The notes: generated from the letters alone by a model not told the origin. Shown: positions 8,431-17,516, counted from the stretch's first letter. The stretch is DNA of 64,000 bases from Lysinibacillus pakistanensis (GCF_030123245.1 NZ_CP126101.1:2416501-2480500), one strand, 5' to 3'. Translations and numbers: made by a program.

Positions 8431-9286
8431 TTTAAAAAAGAATACTCTTATACGCGAAATTCCCGATAATTTATTGGTTGACGAGAAAGTGAAGAACTTA
8501 GCAACAGCCTTGCAAGCATCCCTGGATAAAATGCTAGAGTGGACAGACAAAATCAACTATACAATGAACCTCGAAAACTTAGATGATGCGGTACTAGATC
8601 ATTTATTGTGGGAAAAACATATTACCTGGGCCGAGGGGCTAGCCCTAGCCACAACACGGCAACAAAAAATTAATTTAATTCGATCTGCTATAGATTTACA
8701 TCGCACAAAAGGCACACCATATGCGATTGAAAAAGTACTAGAAGCAGTTGGATTAAAAGGCGAAGTTTTAGAATGGTGGCAATATGATGTTGATCCTTAT
8801 CATTTTAGTGTTGAGTTGCAATCGAGAGGTAAGTTTACACCTTTAAAAGATGTGCGAGGACTGATTCTACATTATAAAAATACACGTTCCTGGTTTGATG
8901 GATTTGTTCTCTTAGCCATCAACAACGAGATTTTATTTCTTAATGACAGTTATCAGTATCCTGTTTTTTATGAAACATGTGGCGAATTTGGTCCAGAAGC
9001 ATTATTTTGGGGTACCATTGAACAATTATTAAATTTAAATAATGACAGCTATCAATATCCAGTCGAATACGATGTTTTTGAGGCACATCATACACAGTTA
9101 ATTGATGATGAGATTAGGCCACAGAATGACAGTTATCAATACAAGGTTGTATATCCAACTATTGGTGAAATGGAACCACTAGAGATGACTTCTCATGTAA
9201 ATACATGTGGATTAAGGATTTTACCTAACGACTATCATTATCCATATATGTACCCAATATGTGGCGAATTTTATTGTGAAGAATAA
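8423..9286 (+). CDS. Tail protein I-like, with C-terminal NDSYQY repeats
   Basis: 287 residues. Residues 1-170 match the P2 I/tail_P2_I family that links baseplate to fibres (LDDAVLDHLLWEKH, RSAIDLHRTKGTPYAIEKVLEAVGL). Residues about 175-287 are an extra segment with four imperfect repeats beginning NDSYQYPV, NDSYQYPV, NDSYQYKV, NDYHYPY and often followed by CGEF. The repeats are seen directly; a fibre-docking role is inferred. Confidence 0.82.
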   Translation: MIDLKKNTLIREIPDNLLVDEKVKNLATALQASLDKMLEWTDKINYTMNLENLDDAVLDHLLWEKHITWAEGLALATTRQQKINLIRSAIDLHRTKGTPYAIEKVLEAVGLKGEVLEWWQYDVDPYHFSVELQSRGKFTPLKDVRGLILHYKNTRSWFDGFVLLAINNEILFLNDSYQYPVFYETCGEFGPEALFWGTIEQLLNLNNDSYQYPVEYDVFEAHHTQLIDDEIRPQNDSYQYKVVYPTIGEMEPLEMTSHVNTCGLRILPNDYHYPYMYPICGEFYCEE

Positions 9287-9300
9287 AGGAGGGAAAAATA

Positions 9301-9639
9301 GTGACTGAAAATGAACGTTTAACCGTTATTGTAGAAGCCAACGAAGCATTTAGAGAGCTGATTTTAATCGATGCAGCTAAACATATTAAACAAGCATTAG
9401 TAACCGTTAATGGAGTAGAAACTGTTTTCCCAATCACGAAAACAGTTATCCGTGACGGTTTTTTTAAACACTATATTGAGCTAGAGGACGAACCTGTCGG
9501 GACAGTTGAAAAAGTCGTTGTAACAAATGAAAACGGCATACATCTGGGTGTGGCATTCCCTGAATATGAAAAAGATGATGACGGCTGGCAAATGGCTTTT
9601 AAATGGTTAGTGGATATAAAACAAAAGATGGAGGGATAA
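9301..9639 (+). CDS. Small phage tail-region protein, unknown
   Basis: 112 residues from GTG 9301 with AAGGAGGG upstream. I do not recognise a family. The composition is soluble and beta-rich (VTVNGVETVFPITKTVIRDG, VVTNENGIHLGVAFPEYE). It lies between the fibre-linking protein and fibre genes and is probably a fibre or fibre accessory component. Confidence 0.6.
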   Translation: MTENERLTVIVEANEAFRELILIDAAKHIKQALVTVNGVETVFPITKTVIRDGFFKHYIELEDEPVGTVEKVVVTNENGIHLGVAFPEYEKDDDGWQMAFKWLVDIKQKMEG

Positions 9640-9641
9640 CA

Positions 9642-10007
9642 ATGGCATTTAATTTTCAATCATTAAAAGATGCAATTTACGATTATATTCCTACTTTTTG
9701 GCGTGCGAAAGTAGATGATCCAGAAGGAGATAATTCAAGTAAAGGCACAAAATTCACACCATCACGTGCAAATAATATTGAAACAGGTATAGATAAAGCA
9801 CATGAGCGTATTACGCAAATAGTTGAATACCTTGAAGGCGAAGAACAGACCATAAAAAAGTTATTCTTTGAATTTTTACTATTGAAAGCATCTGTTACAA
9901 GTGGATTAACAACCAATATTTTATCAGAAGATTTTTCAAATGCTAACAGCTTCAACTTAAAAGAGGGCGTGTTTGATGCCCAAAATAAACGAATCTATTT
10001 ACCTTAA
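9642..10007 (+). CDS. Small tail-fibre-region protein, unknown
   Basis: 121 residues. ATG 9642 is chosen because GGAGGGATAACA precedes it and it starts just after the previous stop. The N-terminus MAFNFQSLKDAIYDYIPTFWRAKVDDP and the middle SRANNIETGIDKAHERITQIVEYLEG look like phage structural proteins with a short coiled coil. No confident family. Confidence 0.55.
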   Translation: MAFNFQSLKDAIYDYIPTFWRAKVDDPEGDNSSKGTKFTPSRANNIETGIDKAHERITQIVEYLEGEEQTIKKLFFEFLLLKASVTSGLTTNILSEDFSNANSFNLKEGVFDAQNKRIYLP

Positions 10008-10023
10008 AAGGAGGGTGGTATAG

Positions 10024-12309
10024 ATGGCACTCTATTATTGGAATAAGTATAATAATTCTTCTCGTATAGTAAAGCGAGAAAAAATAGATTATTACGTGGA
10101 TAAAGTAGGACAAGTTCAAGTTAACGGATATTCTGGTTACAAGCAAGTTCTAGACGCTAAAGGTGAAATTGTTGGTTTTACATCTACGGGTACTTATATT
10201 GATGGAAATTGGAATCAACTTGTATATACATTTATATCAGACAGTAGTGGTAGATTTATTATTGTGAATGAGCACCAACCTTTGGGTTCAGGATATTTCG
10301 ATGTGCATAAACATTATATAGCAGAAGAAACAGTAAATGAAAGAGGATCATTAATCGGCACTATCCAAGCTGACTACTCAGCTTATACCGATAATACTCG
10401 AAATGCTGATGGATTTTGGTATGTACGAGGGGGAATTGTTAATACAGCACCAAATTATACTCAAATACCAACACAAAATGTAAAAAAGAATACTACAGCA
10501 ACCGTTGCACTAGGAAACTATTTTAGTGATGCTGAAGGCAATCCTTTAACATATACAACATCATCTAACAATAACAATATTGCTACAGTTTCCATTTCAG
10601 GTAGTACATTAACGGTAACAGGAAAAGCGATTGGTACAGCAACAATTACCGTCACAGCTAACGATGGGAGTTTATCTACATCCCAAACATTTAATGTGGT
10701 AGTGGCCAATACTGCTCCAAATTACACGCAGATTCCAACGCAATCAACTAAAAAAGATGTTTCTATTACTGTTAATCTAGCAAATTATTTTAGTGATCCT
10801 GATGGAGATACTTTATCTTATACTGCATCCTCAAATAATACTAGTATTGCTACAGTTTCTATCTCAGGTAGCAATTTAGTATTAACAGGTAAATCGATGG
10901 GTAGTGTAATAATTACAGTAACGGCTAATGATGGCAAGCAATCAACATCTCAAACATTTACATTAAATATAACTAATACAGCTCCAACCGTATCAGTTAT
11001 TGAACCAAAAGGTAATTTATCAGATTTGGCCATTATTGATACATTATCGCCTGTATTTGTCTGGACATTCCAAGATACAGATGTCGGAGATGTACAATCT
11101 GCATATCAAGTATTGATTTATGATACAAATAATCAATTGGTCCATGATTCTAGTAAAAAGACAGGAACAGCATCTTATTACACCGTACCAGAAAACATAT
11201 TGCAATGGGGTGTACGTTACAAATGGCAAGTCCGTGTATTTGATCGTTACGATGTGGCGAGTGAATATAGCTTCCAAGAATTCTTTTTACCAAATAGAGC
11301 ACCGATGGCGACAGATTTATCGCCAGGTTCTAACGATGCTGAAAATCCAGCAGGAACAGGTGTGTCACCAGAATTTACTTGGACATTTACAGATTTGGAC
11401 TTGGAAGCTCAAGCATCTTATCAATTAAAAATTTATAAGACAACTGATAATTCTTTGGTGTATAACTCTAATCGAATTTATCAAAATGTACAACGGCACC
11501 AAATCCCTGCAGGAGCATTGGAAAGTGGAAAGGCTTATTATGCTATTTTGGATGTATGGGACCCAAATGGCTTAACAGCTCAAACGCCAAAGGCTTATTT
11601 TCAAACCAATGCAACACCGTCAACGCCTGTTTTGACTTTGCCTGTAGATAATTATCGTGTATCTGCAAAACCAACACTACAAGCGATTGTAGGGAAAGAC
11701 CCTGAAGGAGATAAACAGCACTTCGTTATTCAAATTGCAAAAGATGCACTATTTACACAAGACTTATTAGAATTTGCATCTAACGTCAATCGTACTGGTT
11801 GGAAGGTCGGTGGGGTAGATATACCTCAAACAGGTGTTTCGAACAGTGCTGAAGGACAGACAGTAGCTTATACATTACAAGTGAACTTGAATAAATGGAC
11901 AACTATGTATTGGCGTATTGCTGCAATCGATGCGACAACGAATGCACGTGGAGTATGGTCCAATTCTCGGCGTATTCGTGTGGGTAATGTGTTGGATTAT
12001 GATACATTGGCCAAACCAATTTACACAGGGGCAGTAGCAGCACGCCGTATATTAATTGCTTTAAATTATGCTATGGCTCAAGATGGTGCGATCCCTGCAG
12101 ATATAAAAGTATTTGTTACTAATAATGGTGGAGATGCTTCACCGACATGGGAAGATGCAACAAATAAATTTATAAGCCAGGACTATTATGAATTTACTAA
12201 TACGAATAAAACATCTCCAAATTTTGCAGTTGCATTTAGAGTAGTGATTAATTCAAATGACTCGATGGGTGAAATTTGGATTGATGGTGCAGGTATGACA
12301 TTTGATTGA
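10024..12309 (+). CDS. Large tail fibre / adhesin with Ig-cadherin-like repeats
   Basis: 761 residues with AAAGGAGGGTGG before ATG. After a 140-residue N-terminal domain come two near-identical modules of about 88 residues starting NTAPNYTQIPTQ and containing FSD(A/P)(E/D)G..LTYT and (T)ATITVTANDG, the cadherin/Ig-like pattern, then a third NTAPTVSVIEP module and fibronectin-like modules (about 330-610), ending in a beta-rich C-terminus. Such proteins are receptor-binding fibres. Repeats are visible at nt 10439-10980. Confidence 0.82.
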   Translation: MALYYWNKYNNSSRIVKREKIDYYVDKVGQVQVNGYSGYKQVLDAKGEIVGFTSTGTYIDGNWNQLVYTFISDSSGRFIIVNEHQPLGSGYFDVHKHYIAEETVNERGSLIGTIQADYSAYTDNTRNADGFWYVRGGIVNTAPNYTQIPTQNVKKNTTATVALGNYFSDAEGNPLTYTTSSNNNNIATVSISGSTLTVTGKAIGTATITVTANDGSLSTSQTFNVVVANTAPNYTQIPTQSTKKDVSITVNLANYFSDPDGDTLSYTASSNNTSIATVSISGSNLVLTGKSMGSVIITVTANDGKQSTSQTFTLNITNTAPTVSVIEPKGNLSDLAIIDTLSPVFVWTFQDTDVGDVQSAYQVLIYDTNNQLVHDSSKKTGTASYYTVPENILQWGVRYKWQVRVFDRYDVASEYSFQEFFLPNRAPMATDLSPGSNDAENPAGTGVSPEFTWTFTDLDLEAQASYQLKIYKTTDNSLVYNSNRIYQNVQRHQIPAGALESGKAYYAILDVWDPNGLTAQTPKAYFQTNATPSTPVLTLPVDNYRVSAKPTLQAIVGKDPEGDKQHFVIQIAKDALFTQDLLEFASNVNRTGWKVGGVDIPQTGVSNSAEGQTVAYTLQVNLNKWTTMYWRIAAIDATTNARGVWSNSRRIRVGNVLDYDTLAKPIYTGAVAARRILIALNYAMAQDGAIPADIKVFVTNNGGDASPTWEDATNKFISQDYYEFTNTNKTSPNFAVAFRVVINSNDSMGEIWIDGAGMTFD

Positions 12310-12324
12310 TTGGAGCTGAAAAGA

Positions 12325-12561
12325 ATGATACCTTTTGTACAAAAATCACTTGAAGAAATTAGACAGGAAGAAGAAGCATTACGACAAAAAGAGCTACAGT
12401 TAGAACAAGTTGTAGCACTCAATAAAAGTTTGATGCTGACAGTCACAGAGTTATATGAGGAAAATCTTGCATTTCGTGAATTGAATCGGAATGTGATGCT
12501 TGTAGTGACTGAATTATACGAAACAATTTATGCTGCAGAGGAAGTAGGTGAAACGAAATGA
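12325..12561 (+). CDS. Short coiled-coil phage protein
   Basis: 78 residues from ATG 12325 (GGAG nine bases before; an in-frame TTG at 12310 is less likely). Residues 8-45 are rich in Glu, Gln and Leu in heptad spacing, and two related segments (MLTVTELYEENLA and MLVVTELYETIYA) repeat. It sits directly after the fibre gene and overlaps the next start by four bases. Probably a fibre accessory protein; no family assigned. Confidence 0.55.
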   Translation: MIPFVQKSLEEIRQEEEALRQKELQLEQVVALNKSLMLTVTELYEENLAFRELNRNVMLVVTELYETIYAAEEVGETK

Positions 12562-12683
12562 GTCCAATCGTAATCATTTATGCACAACTTGTAAAAGATG
12601 GGGATAAAACAATTGAACAAGTACCTGCCCATATAAAAAAAGAAGTGAAAAAACTTTTAAACGCTGGTGAGCCAAATGCGTAA
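12558..12683 (+). CDS. 41-residue phage protein, paralogue of the next gene
   Basis: ATG 12558 overlaps the previous stop (ATGA). The product starts MSPIVIIYAQLVKDGDKTIEQVP, and aligns with the product at 12739 over its whole length ((M)xPIxVIYxxLxxDGDKTxxQVPxxxKxEVKxxL). It resembles the short CD1375-like phage proteins found after tail fibre genes; function unknown. Confidence 0.65.
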   Translation: MSPIVIIYAQLVKDGDKTIEQVPAHIKKEVKKLLNAGEPNA

Positions 12684-12738
12684 GCTCATTCAAGCGTTTT
12701 TATTATGGCTTTTGTCCATTTTGAAAGGGGGTGAGATT

Positions 12739-12870
12739 ATGCCAATCGCAGTAATTTATGTTGCTTTAATCATGGACGGTGATAAAACATATGCACAAGT
12801 GCCGAAGAATGTTAAGCCAGAAGTAAAGCGTCAGCTAGAAATTTTAGGGTATGAAGATTTAGCTGAATAA
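12739..12870 (+). CDS. 43-residue phage protein, paralogue of the preceding gene
   Basis: Starts MPIAVIYVALIMDGDKTYAQVP with AAGGGGGTGAG ahead of ATG. Clear tandem duplicate of the 12558 gene, but with its own ribosome site and a 55-base spacer. Function unknown; last gene before a terminator hairpin. Confidence 0.65.
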   Translation: MPIAVIYVALIMDGDKTYAQVPKNVKPEVKRQLEILGYEDLAE

Positions 12871-12911
12871 TCAATATTCCCAAGCGTTTGGGAATTTACC
12901 TCAAACGTAAA

Positions 12912-12940
12912 AAAGAGGCTTGCAAATGCGAGCCTCTTAA
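12912..12940 (+). terminator. Terminator hairpin after tail genes
   Basis: AAGAGGCT and AGCCTCTT form an 8-10 bp stem around a short loop and lie between the tail operon and the methyltransferase gene. A smaller palindrome (TTCCCAA...TTTGGGAA) precedes it at about 12877-12894. The following A/T tract is short, so strength is uncertain. Confidence 0.55.
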
Positions 12941-13004
12941 ATACTGAATAAGAACATGTGTTCCTACTCGATATTCATTATAGTATATCGGGAGGGAAAA
13001 AGAT

Positions 13005-14285
13005 ATGCGTTTTTTAGATTTTTTTGCGGGAATTGGTGGTTTCAGGCTAGGCATGCAACAAGCAGGGCACACCTGTATAGGTTTTGTCGAATGGGATAAG
13101 TTTGCTCGCAAGTCTTATGAAGCTATACACAACACAGAAGGAGAGTGGACTGCACATGACATTACAACAGTCTCAGATGAAGAATTCAGCAAATTTAGAG
13201 GAACAGTCGACATTATCTGTGGAGGATTTCCATGCCAAGCATTCAGTGTTGCTGGAAAGCGACAAGGATTTGAAGATACTAGAGGAACATTGTTCTTTGA
13301 AGTTGCAAGGGCAGCTCAACAAATCCAACCACAGTATTTATTCCTTGAAAACGTTAAAGGGCTATTATCTCACGACAAAGGGGAAACGTTCGGAATTATC
13401 CTCCATACGTTGGATGAACTTGGGTATGACGTTGAATGGCAAGTGCTTAACACTAAAGATTTCTCAACAAAAGAACGCCCAACACCACAAAATCGAGAAC
13501 GAATTTTCATTGTCGCACATCTTAGAGGATCAGGTGGACGAAAAGTATTTCCTATCGGACGAGAAAGTGAAGGCCTTAATAGCAAATCAAAAATAAAAAT
13601 TTATGGTAGTACACAGAAAGATTTTCATAAATCGCAGAGCCAGAGAGAACTAGTATATGATTCTGAAGGGATTGTAGGCTCCTTATTGGCATCAGATGCG
13701 AAAAATCCTAAACAAATTGTTATTCGTACTGTAGGAAGATTACCTGGTAATCACAATCAAAGTAATCAAGTTTATCATGTTAAAGGATTAAGTCCAACAT
13801 TGACTACAATGCAAGGTGGGGGAACACAACCAAAAATTTATTTACCAGTTCTTACACCAGACCGATTAGAAAAAAGGCAAAATGGTAGACGTGTCAAAGG
13901 ACCAGATGAACCTATGTTTACAATCACAGCACAGGATCGTCATGGTGTGGCTATTAAAGAGGCTACTACAAAGGGCTTTGATATGGCTTATCCAGGCGAC
14001 AGTGTGAATTTTAGCGTGCCAACATCAAAGACACGTAGAGGCAGAGTGGGGAAAGGTATTGCAAACACGTTAGATACTGGATGCCAGCAAGGTGTATTAA
14101 CGGATGAATTTCGTATCAGACGACTTACACCGTTAGAATGCTGGAGACTTCAAGGGTTTCCAGATGAAGCATATGAGAAGGCAGCAGCTGTTAACACAGA
14201 CTCACAACTGTACAAGCAAGCAGGAAACTCGGTGAGTGTGCCAGTGATATATGAAATAGCAAAAAGAATTTATGCATCTTCTTAA
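13005..14285 (+). CDS. DNA (cytosine-5-)-methyltransferase
   Basis: 426 residues with all key C5-methyltransferase motifs: FFAGIGGFRLG near the N-terminus (SAM binding), GGFPCQAFS with catalytic Cys77, ENV at 115-117, PQNRERIF at 161-168, and the C-terminal QAGNSVSVPV. The region 180-360 is the target recognition domain. GGGAGGG precedes ATG. No restriction partner is adjacent, so it is probably an orphan enzyme protecting phage DNA from host restriction. Target sequence cannot be told from the sequence. Confidence 0.93.
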   Translation: MRFLDFFAGIGGFRLGMQQAGHTCIGFVEWDKFARKSYEAIHNTEGEWTAHDITTVSDEEFSKFRGTVDIICGGFPCQAFSVAGKRQGFEDTRGTLFFEVARAAQQIQPQYLFLENVKGLLSHDKGETFGIILHTLDELGYDVEWQVLNTKDFSTKERPTPQNRERIFIVAHLRGSGGRKVFPIGRESEGLNSKSKIKIYGSTQKDFHKSQSQRELVYDSEGIVGSLLASDAKNPKQIVIRTVGRLPGNHNQSNQVYHVKGLSPTLTTMQGGGTQPKIYLPVLTPDRLEKRQNGRRVKGPDEPMFTITAQDRHGVAIKEATTKGFDMAYPGDSVNFSVPTSKTRRGRVGKGIANTLDTGCQQGVLTDEFRIRRLTPLECWRLQGFPDEAYEKAAAVNTDSQLYKQAGNSVSVPVIYEIAKRIYASS

Positions 14286-14321
14286 TAGGGTGCTTTTTAT
14301 TATGCAAAAAGGAAGTGTTGT

Positions 14322-14609
14322 ATGAGTATAGAAATGTCGTTGCTGTTTGGCGCAATAGGTACAGTATTAGGTGTGCTTGGAGCAATTATAACAATGAAAA
14401 AAGATAGTAAAAATCAAGGAGCATCAGAAGCCAGTATCACGACAAAGGTTGATTATATCGCTCGTGGGGTGGATGATATTAGGCTAGATCAACGTGCTCA
14501 GGCTTCGAAAATCGAATCGATGAATGAAAAGTTGATTCGAGTTGATGAATCAAGTAAACAAGCTCATAAACGTATCGATAAATTGGAGGGAATATCACAT
14601 GAAAGTTAA
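14322..14609 (+). CDS. Small membrane-anchored coiled-coil protein, lysis region
   Basis: 95 residues: an N-terminal membrane segment (LLFGAIGTVLGVLGAII) followed by a charged helical part ending in LDQRAQASKIESMNEKL...HKRIDKLEG. Position just before the holin suggests a lysis accessory role like XhlA, but the topology (membrane segment first) is reversed from XhlA. Overlaps the holin start by 11 bases. Confidence 0.65.
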   Translation: MSIEMSLLFGAIGTVLGVLGAIITMKKDSKNQGASEASITTKVDYIARGVDDIRLDQRAQASKIESMNEKLIRVDESSKQAHKRIDKLEGISHES

Positions 14610-14859
14610 CTGGAAAGTTCGTTTACAACACAAACAATTTTGGGTGTCATTAATTGCATTATTACTAGTGCTCGCTAATCAAATAGCGGGCATTTTTAAT
14701 GTCGATATTACGATTTACAATGCTCAAATTACAGCCATTTCAGAGACTTTATTAAGCATTTTAGGCTTACTGGGCATTATTATCGACCCAACCACAAAAG
14801 GTGCTTCAGACAGTGAACAAGCCATGAATTATGACAAACCAAAAGGTGATGTAAAATGA
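14599..14859 (+). CDS. Phage holin (phi LC3 family)
   Basis: 86 residues starting MKVNWKVRLQHKQFW with two membrane segments (about 15-32 and 50-66), the motif GIIIDPTTKGASDSEQAM and a charged tail (YDKPKGDVK). This is the phi-LC3-type holin that forms membrane lesions to release or activate the endolysin. ATG 14599 is preceded by GGAGGG. The stop overlaps the endolysin start. Confidence 0.92.
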   Translation: MKVNWKVRLQHKQFWVSLIALLLVLANQIAGIFNVDITIYNAQITAISETLLSILGLLGIIIDPTTKGASDSEQAMNYDKPKGDVK

Positions 14860-15521
14860 CAAGCATTACTACAACATGCCGAGATATTTCTGAACTTTTA
14901 CCAGCTGCACAAACAGCCTGTAGATTACTATTCCAAGAGTGTTTTAAAGCAGGAATAAAAAATATCTTCATAACTGAAACGTACCGTAGCCAAGAACGAC
15001 AAATTTACTTATACGCTCAGGGTCGTACTAGACCTGGGCAGATTGTTACTTGGACATTAGATAGCAATCATAAGTCACGGTTAGCTTGGGATATTGCTGT
15101 AGGACCTCCACAGTCTTTATATGATGTAACTACTCTAAATCGAGTGGGGACTATTGCACATAAGCTTGGCATTACATGGGGTGGCGATTGGGTAGGCAGT
15201 ATTGATCGACCCCACTTTGAAGTTAAAGTAAACTGGAAAATACCTGCAGGTTATAAGCTAGAGGGCAAATTAAATGTGCCTACTAATAGTAAAGGACAAG
15301 TACAACTAATTGTAGAAGGCAAACCGAAGGAGGAAATCAAAGTGACTCAAACATGGAATCCAGAATCACCAACTATGAAAACTGAAGCAGAGAACTTTAT
15401 TACCCAAGCTGTTAAAGATGGCATTATTCAGGAATCGCACTTGAAGGATTTACAGAATGGAGTAATGACCACTGATCGTTTAATTGGATTGTATATTACG
15501 ATTCAACAAAGACGAAATTAA
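14856..15521 (+). CDS. Endolysin, M15-family peptidase
   Basis: 221 residues. Residues 1-130 form an M15C-type peptidase: TETYRSQERQ, SNHKSRLAWDIA (metal-binding His and Asp) and DRPHFEV (second His). This family cuts the L-Ala-D-Glu or D-Ala bond in peptidoglycan peptides. A linker (about 130-165) leads to a C-terminal helical region (WNPESPTMKTEAENFI...) likely to be wall-binding. A closely related copy lies at 44849. Confidence 0.9.
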   Translation: MTSITTTCRDISELLPAAQTACRLLFQECFKAGIKNIFITETYRSQERQIYLYAQGRTRPGQIVTWTLDSNHKSRLAWDIAVGPPQSLYDVTTLNRVGTIAHKLGITWGGDWVGSIDRPHFEVKVNWKIPAGYKLEGKLNVPTNSKGQVQLIVEGKPKEEIKVTQTWNPESPTMKTEAENFITQAVKDGIIQESHLKDLQNGVMTTDRLIGLYITIQQRRN

Positions 15522-15529
15522 TAAAAAAT

Positions 15530-15572
15530 AATGACCAAGACAGTTTAATTGCCGTCTTGGTCATTGGTCATT
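15530..15572 (+). terminator. Terminator after lysis cassette
   Basis: AATGACCAAGAC (15530-15541) and its exact complement (15554-15565) form a 12-bp stem with a 12-base loop, between convergent genes. The following bases are not a strong T tract. Confidence 0.65.
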
Positions 15573-15617
15573 CGTCTTAGTCGTTATGGGATAATGCTTT
15601 AACAAAATTCAAAAAAT

Positions 15618-16070
15618 TTATTTAATAATTTCCTGTAGAGTGTCTAATCCTCTCTTCAGATAAACATAAGTTTCAAACGTCACGATATTTGCATCAGCTT
15701 TACTTGCTGTAGTTAAATATCTTTGTAGTTCTTTTATATATGCTGTTAAAAATTCTGTGAAGTTGAAAGAATGTAGATAATCACTATTTTCCCCAATTTT
15801 TTTAGAATGTGAAATTATAAGTTTAGATCCATTTTTTTCTAAAGTTAGAATATCTGCATTACCAAAAGGGTCTAATAATTGACTTTTTCCTGTTTGATAA
15901 AGTGTTTTCAATATACTAGTGAATTCACCTAAAATAGTACTGTGTCCAGTGGTCGTAAAGAAAAGTAGCGCGTCTTCATTGTTATCATTTGCAATCACTT
16001 TTATATAGCCGTCAAAATATAGATTATCCAAAATAGAAGTGTCATCCTCTAGTTCAAATCTAATTTGCAT
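15618..16070 (-). CDS. Putative immunity protein
   Basis: 150 residues, soluble and acidic, beginning MQIRFELEDDTSILDNLYFDG. I do not recognise a family. It lies 18 bases downstream of a toxin-like gene on the same strand, the standard toxin-immunity arrangement in polymorphic toxin loci. Immunity function is inferred from position only. Confidence 0.55.
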   Translation of the reverse strand: MQIRFELEDDTSILDNLYFDGYIKVIANDNNEDALLFFTTTGHSTILGEFTSILKTLYQTGKSQLLDPFGNADILTLEKNGSKLIISHSKKIGENSDYLHSFNFTEFLTAYIKELQRYLTTASKADANIVTFETYVYLKRGLDTLQEIIK

Positions 16071-16088
16071 ACAGTATCCCTCCTAATA

Positions 16089-16907
16089 TTATTTCAATTT
16101 TTTCTTTTCTAATTCAGATTCTCTCTTTGTTAGGACAGACGTACCCTTAGTTGGATAAGACGTTTTGATAATATTATCTTTTGTTACGACAGTAGTCATT
16201 TCGGATATTCCGTACTTATTCGGATTATATGTATATACTTTTGTGCCATCGGCGTGGGTACTTTGAAGTGTTCCTTTTTCTAAAGACTCCATAATTAAAT
16301 TTTTAATTTTTGCTTCCCCTAGATGTTTAGGAAAAAGGGTTGTGTTTTTATCTGCGGAAGTCCCGGAAATATGCCTTTTATTAATATGTTTCCATCCAGT
16401 TGAACTATTTCCATCCATCAAAATACCCTTTTTATTAAACTTTTGGATGCTACCCAAACCAGCGAAAGCATCAACCACATCATTCTTTCCAGATTTCTTT
16501 AATAAGCCGTAGATTTTCCCGGACTTTACAACCTTTCCTGCAGGGAATAAGGAAATCGCAGCTAAACTTTTATCCAATGCTCCTGCGTTCGGATCAAAGA
16601 TTGTTTTCACGTCATCTAAAACTAAGAAATCTATTCCTGCTTTTACAGCATCCTTCACAAAATTCCCAGCATCTTTCAACCACTGAACACTGGAATTTGA
16701 CCAATCTTTTACCTTATCTAGTAAATTGGAAGAAGACTGTTTAGCTGTTTGTTGTTTTTGTCTAGAACTATCTGAAATGGTTACAGAGTCATTAGTGTTT
16801 GGGTTTTCCCTTTTATATCGATCTGCGTCGACAACAATTCTATCATAATCGGAATAAGAAGTTGTAATATAAGTGTTAGTAGAATATCTGTTAATATTAG
16901 AAACCAT
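16089..16907 (-). CDS. Polymorphic toxin-like protein with EndoU/BECR-type C-terminus
   Basis: 272 residues. No LXG or signal peptide. Residues 55-130 are helical with an AAISLFPAGKVVKSGK segment like the pre-toxin region of Gram-positive polymorphic toxins. Residues 170-255 resemble BECR-fold RNases of the EndoU type: GWKHINKRHI (His), LFPKHLGEAKIKNLI, DGTKVYTYN and a terminal KTSYPTKG motif. Followed by a candidate immunity gene. Opposite strand to the phage late genes, as for a lysogenic-conversion module. The RNase call is by motif pattern only. Confidence 0.6.
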   Translation of the reverse strand: MVSNINRYSTNTYITTSYSDYDRIVVDADRYKRENPNTNDSVTISDSSRQKQQTAKQSSSNLLDKVKDWSNSSVQWLKDAGNFVKDAVKAGIDFLVLDDVKTIFDPNAGALDKSLAAISLFPAGKVVKSGKIYGLLKKSGKNDVVDAFAGLGSIQKFNKKGILMDGNSSTGWKHINKRHISGTSADKNTTLFPKHLGEAKIKNLIMESLEKGTLQSTHADGTKVYTYNPNKYGISEMTTVVTKDNIIKTSYPTKGTSVLTKRESELEKKKLK

Positions 16908-17190
16908 TTAAAAATCTACCTTTATTTGTTAGTTTATAAAATAATTATATTTATTAGCAAAAAAATATTCAATAGTTATTTTATGTAAAATATTATTATG
17001 AAATAAATATGGTATAAATTAATTACAGATGTTATTTAGATTCTAAGAACGATTGGAGAGTCGTTTTGAATAATAAAAATGTTTTATTATCCTCATGCAA
17101 CGAGGTATTTGAAATACAACAATTCATTGGCTTTTTATTTCTGATTGTTGGAATTAACCATTTGTTAGATTTTGGTAAAATACTTGTTGG

Positions 17191-17267
17191 TATAATAATT
17201 CAGATGCAACTTTTCCCTTCTGCACAAAGGGTTAATGCGCCATTCTTCAACTACACACCAAAGGCCT
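17191..17267. repeat. Intergenic repeat A, copy 1 (in 16,908-17,516 gene-poor stretch)
   Basis: From TATAATAATTCAG through GCAACTTTTCCCTTCTGCAC and AAAGGGTTAA to about 17267 this nearly matches 49221-49296. It contains a small CCCTT...AAGGG inverted repeat. The rest of the 16,908-17,516 stretch is A/T-rich with no convincing gene; a 67-codon open frame from TTG 17066 runs into the repeat and is not supported. Confidence 0.7.
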
Positions 17268-17516
17268 AGAATCTCGATTTTTAAAATGAGTACCTGGACT
17301 TTTTACTATTATTTTTGTACTTAGTAATTCCATTTTTTAGGTGTGTAACGACCCGAACTTTAACACCACTTCGTTACACAAAAAAGTCACCAAAATCACG
17401 AAAAAGTCACATTTCCCCCGAAAACCTGCGAAATTAGATAAAAGCATGTTTTTGTACATTCTTGAGAAACCTTGCTATAATAAGCTTTGCGAATACATAT
17501 GAAAGAGGGTAAAAGC

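Noticed and set aside
17066..17269. 67-codon frame from TTG with GGAGAG upstream
   Set aside because: The second half lies in intergenic repeat A, which in its other copy has different frames; no family resemblance.
16908..17516. Right attachment site of the P2-like prophage
   Set aside because: The prophage probably ends here, but its left end is outside the window, so no direct repeat can be verified.
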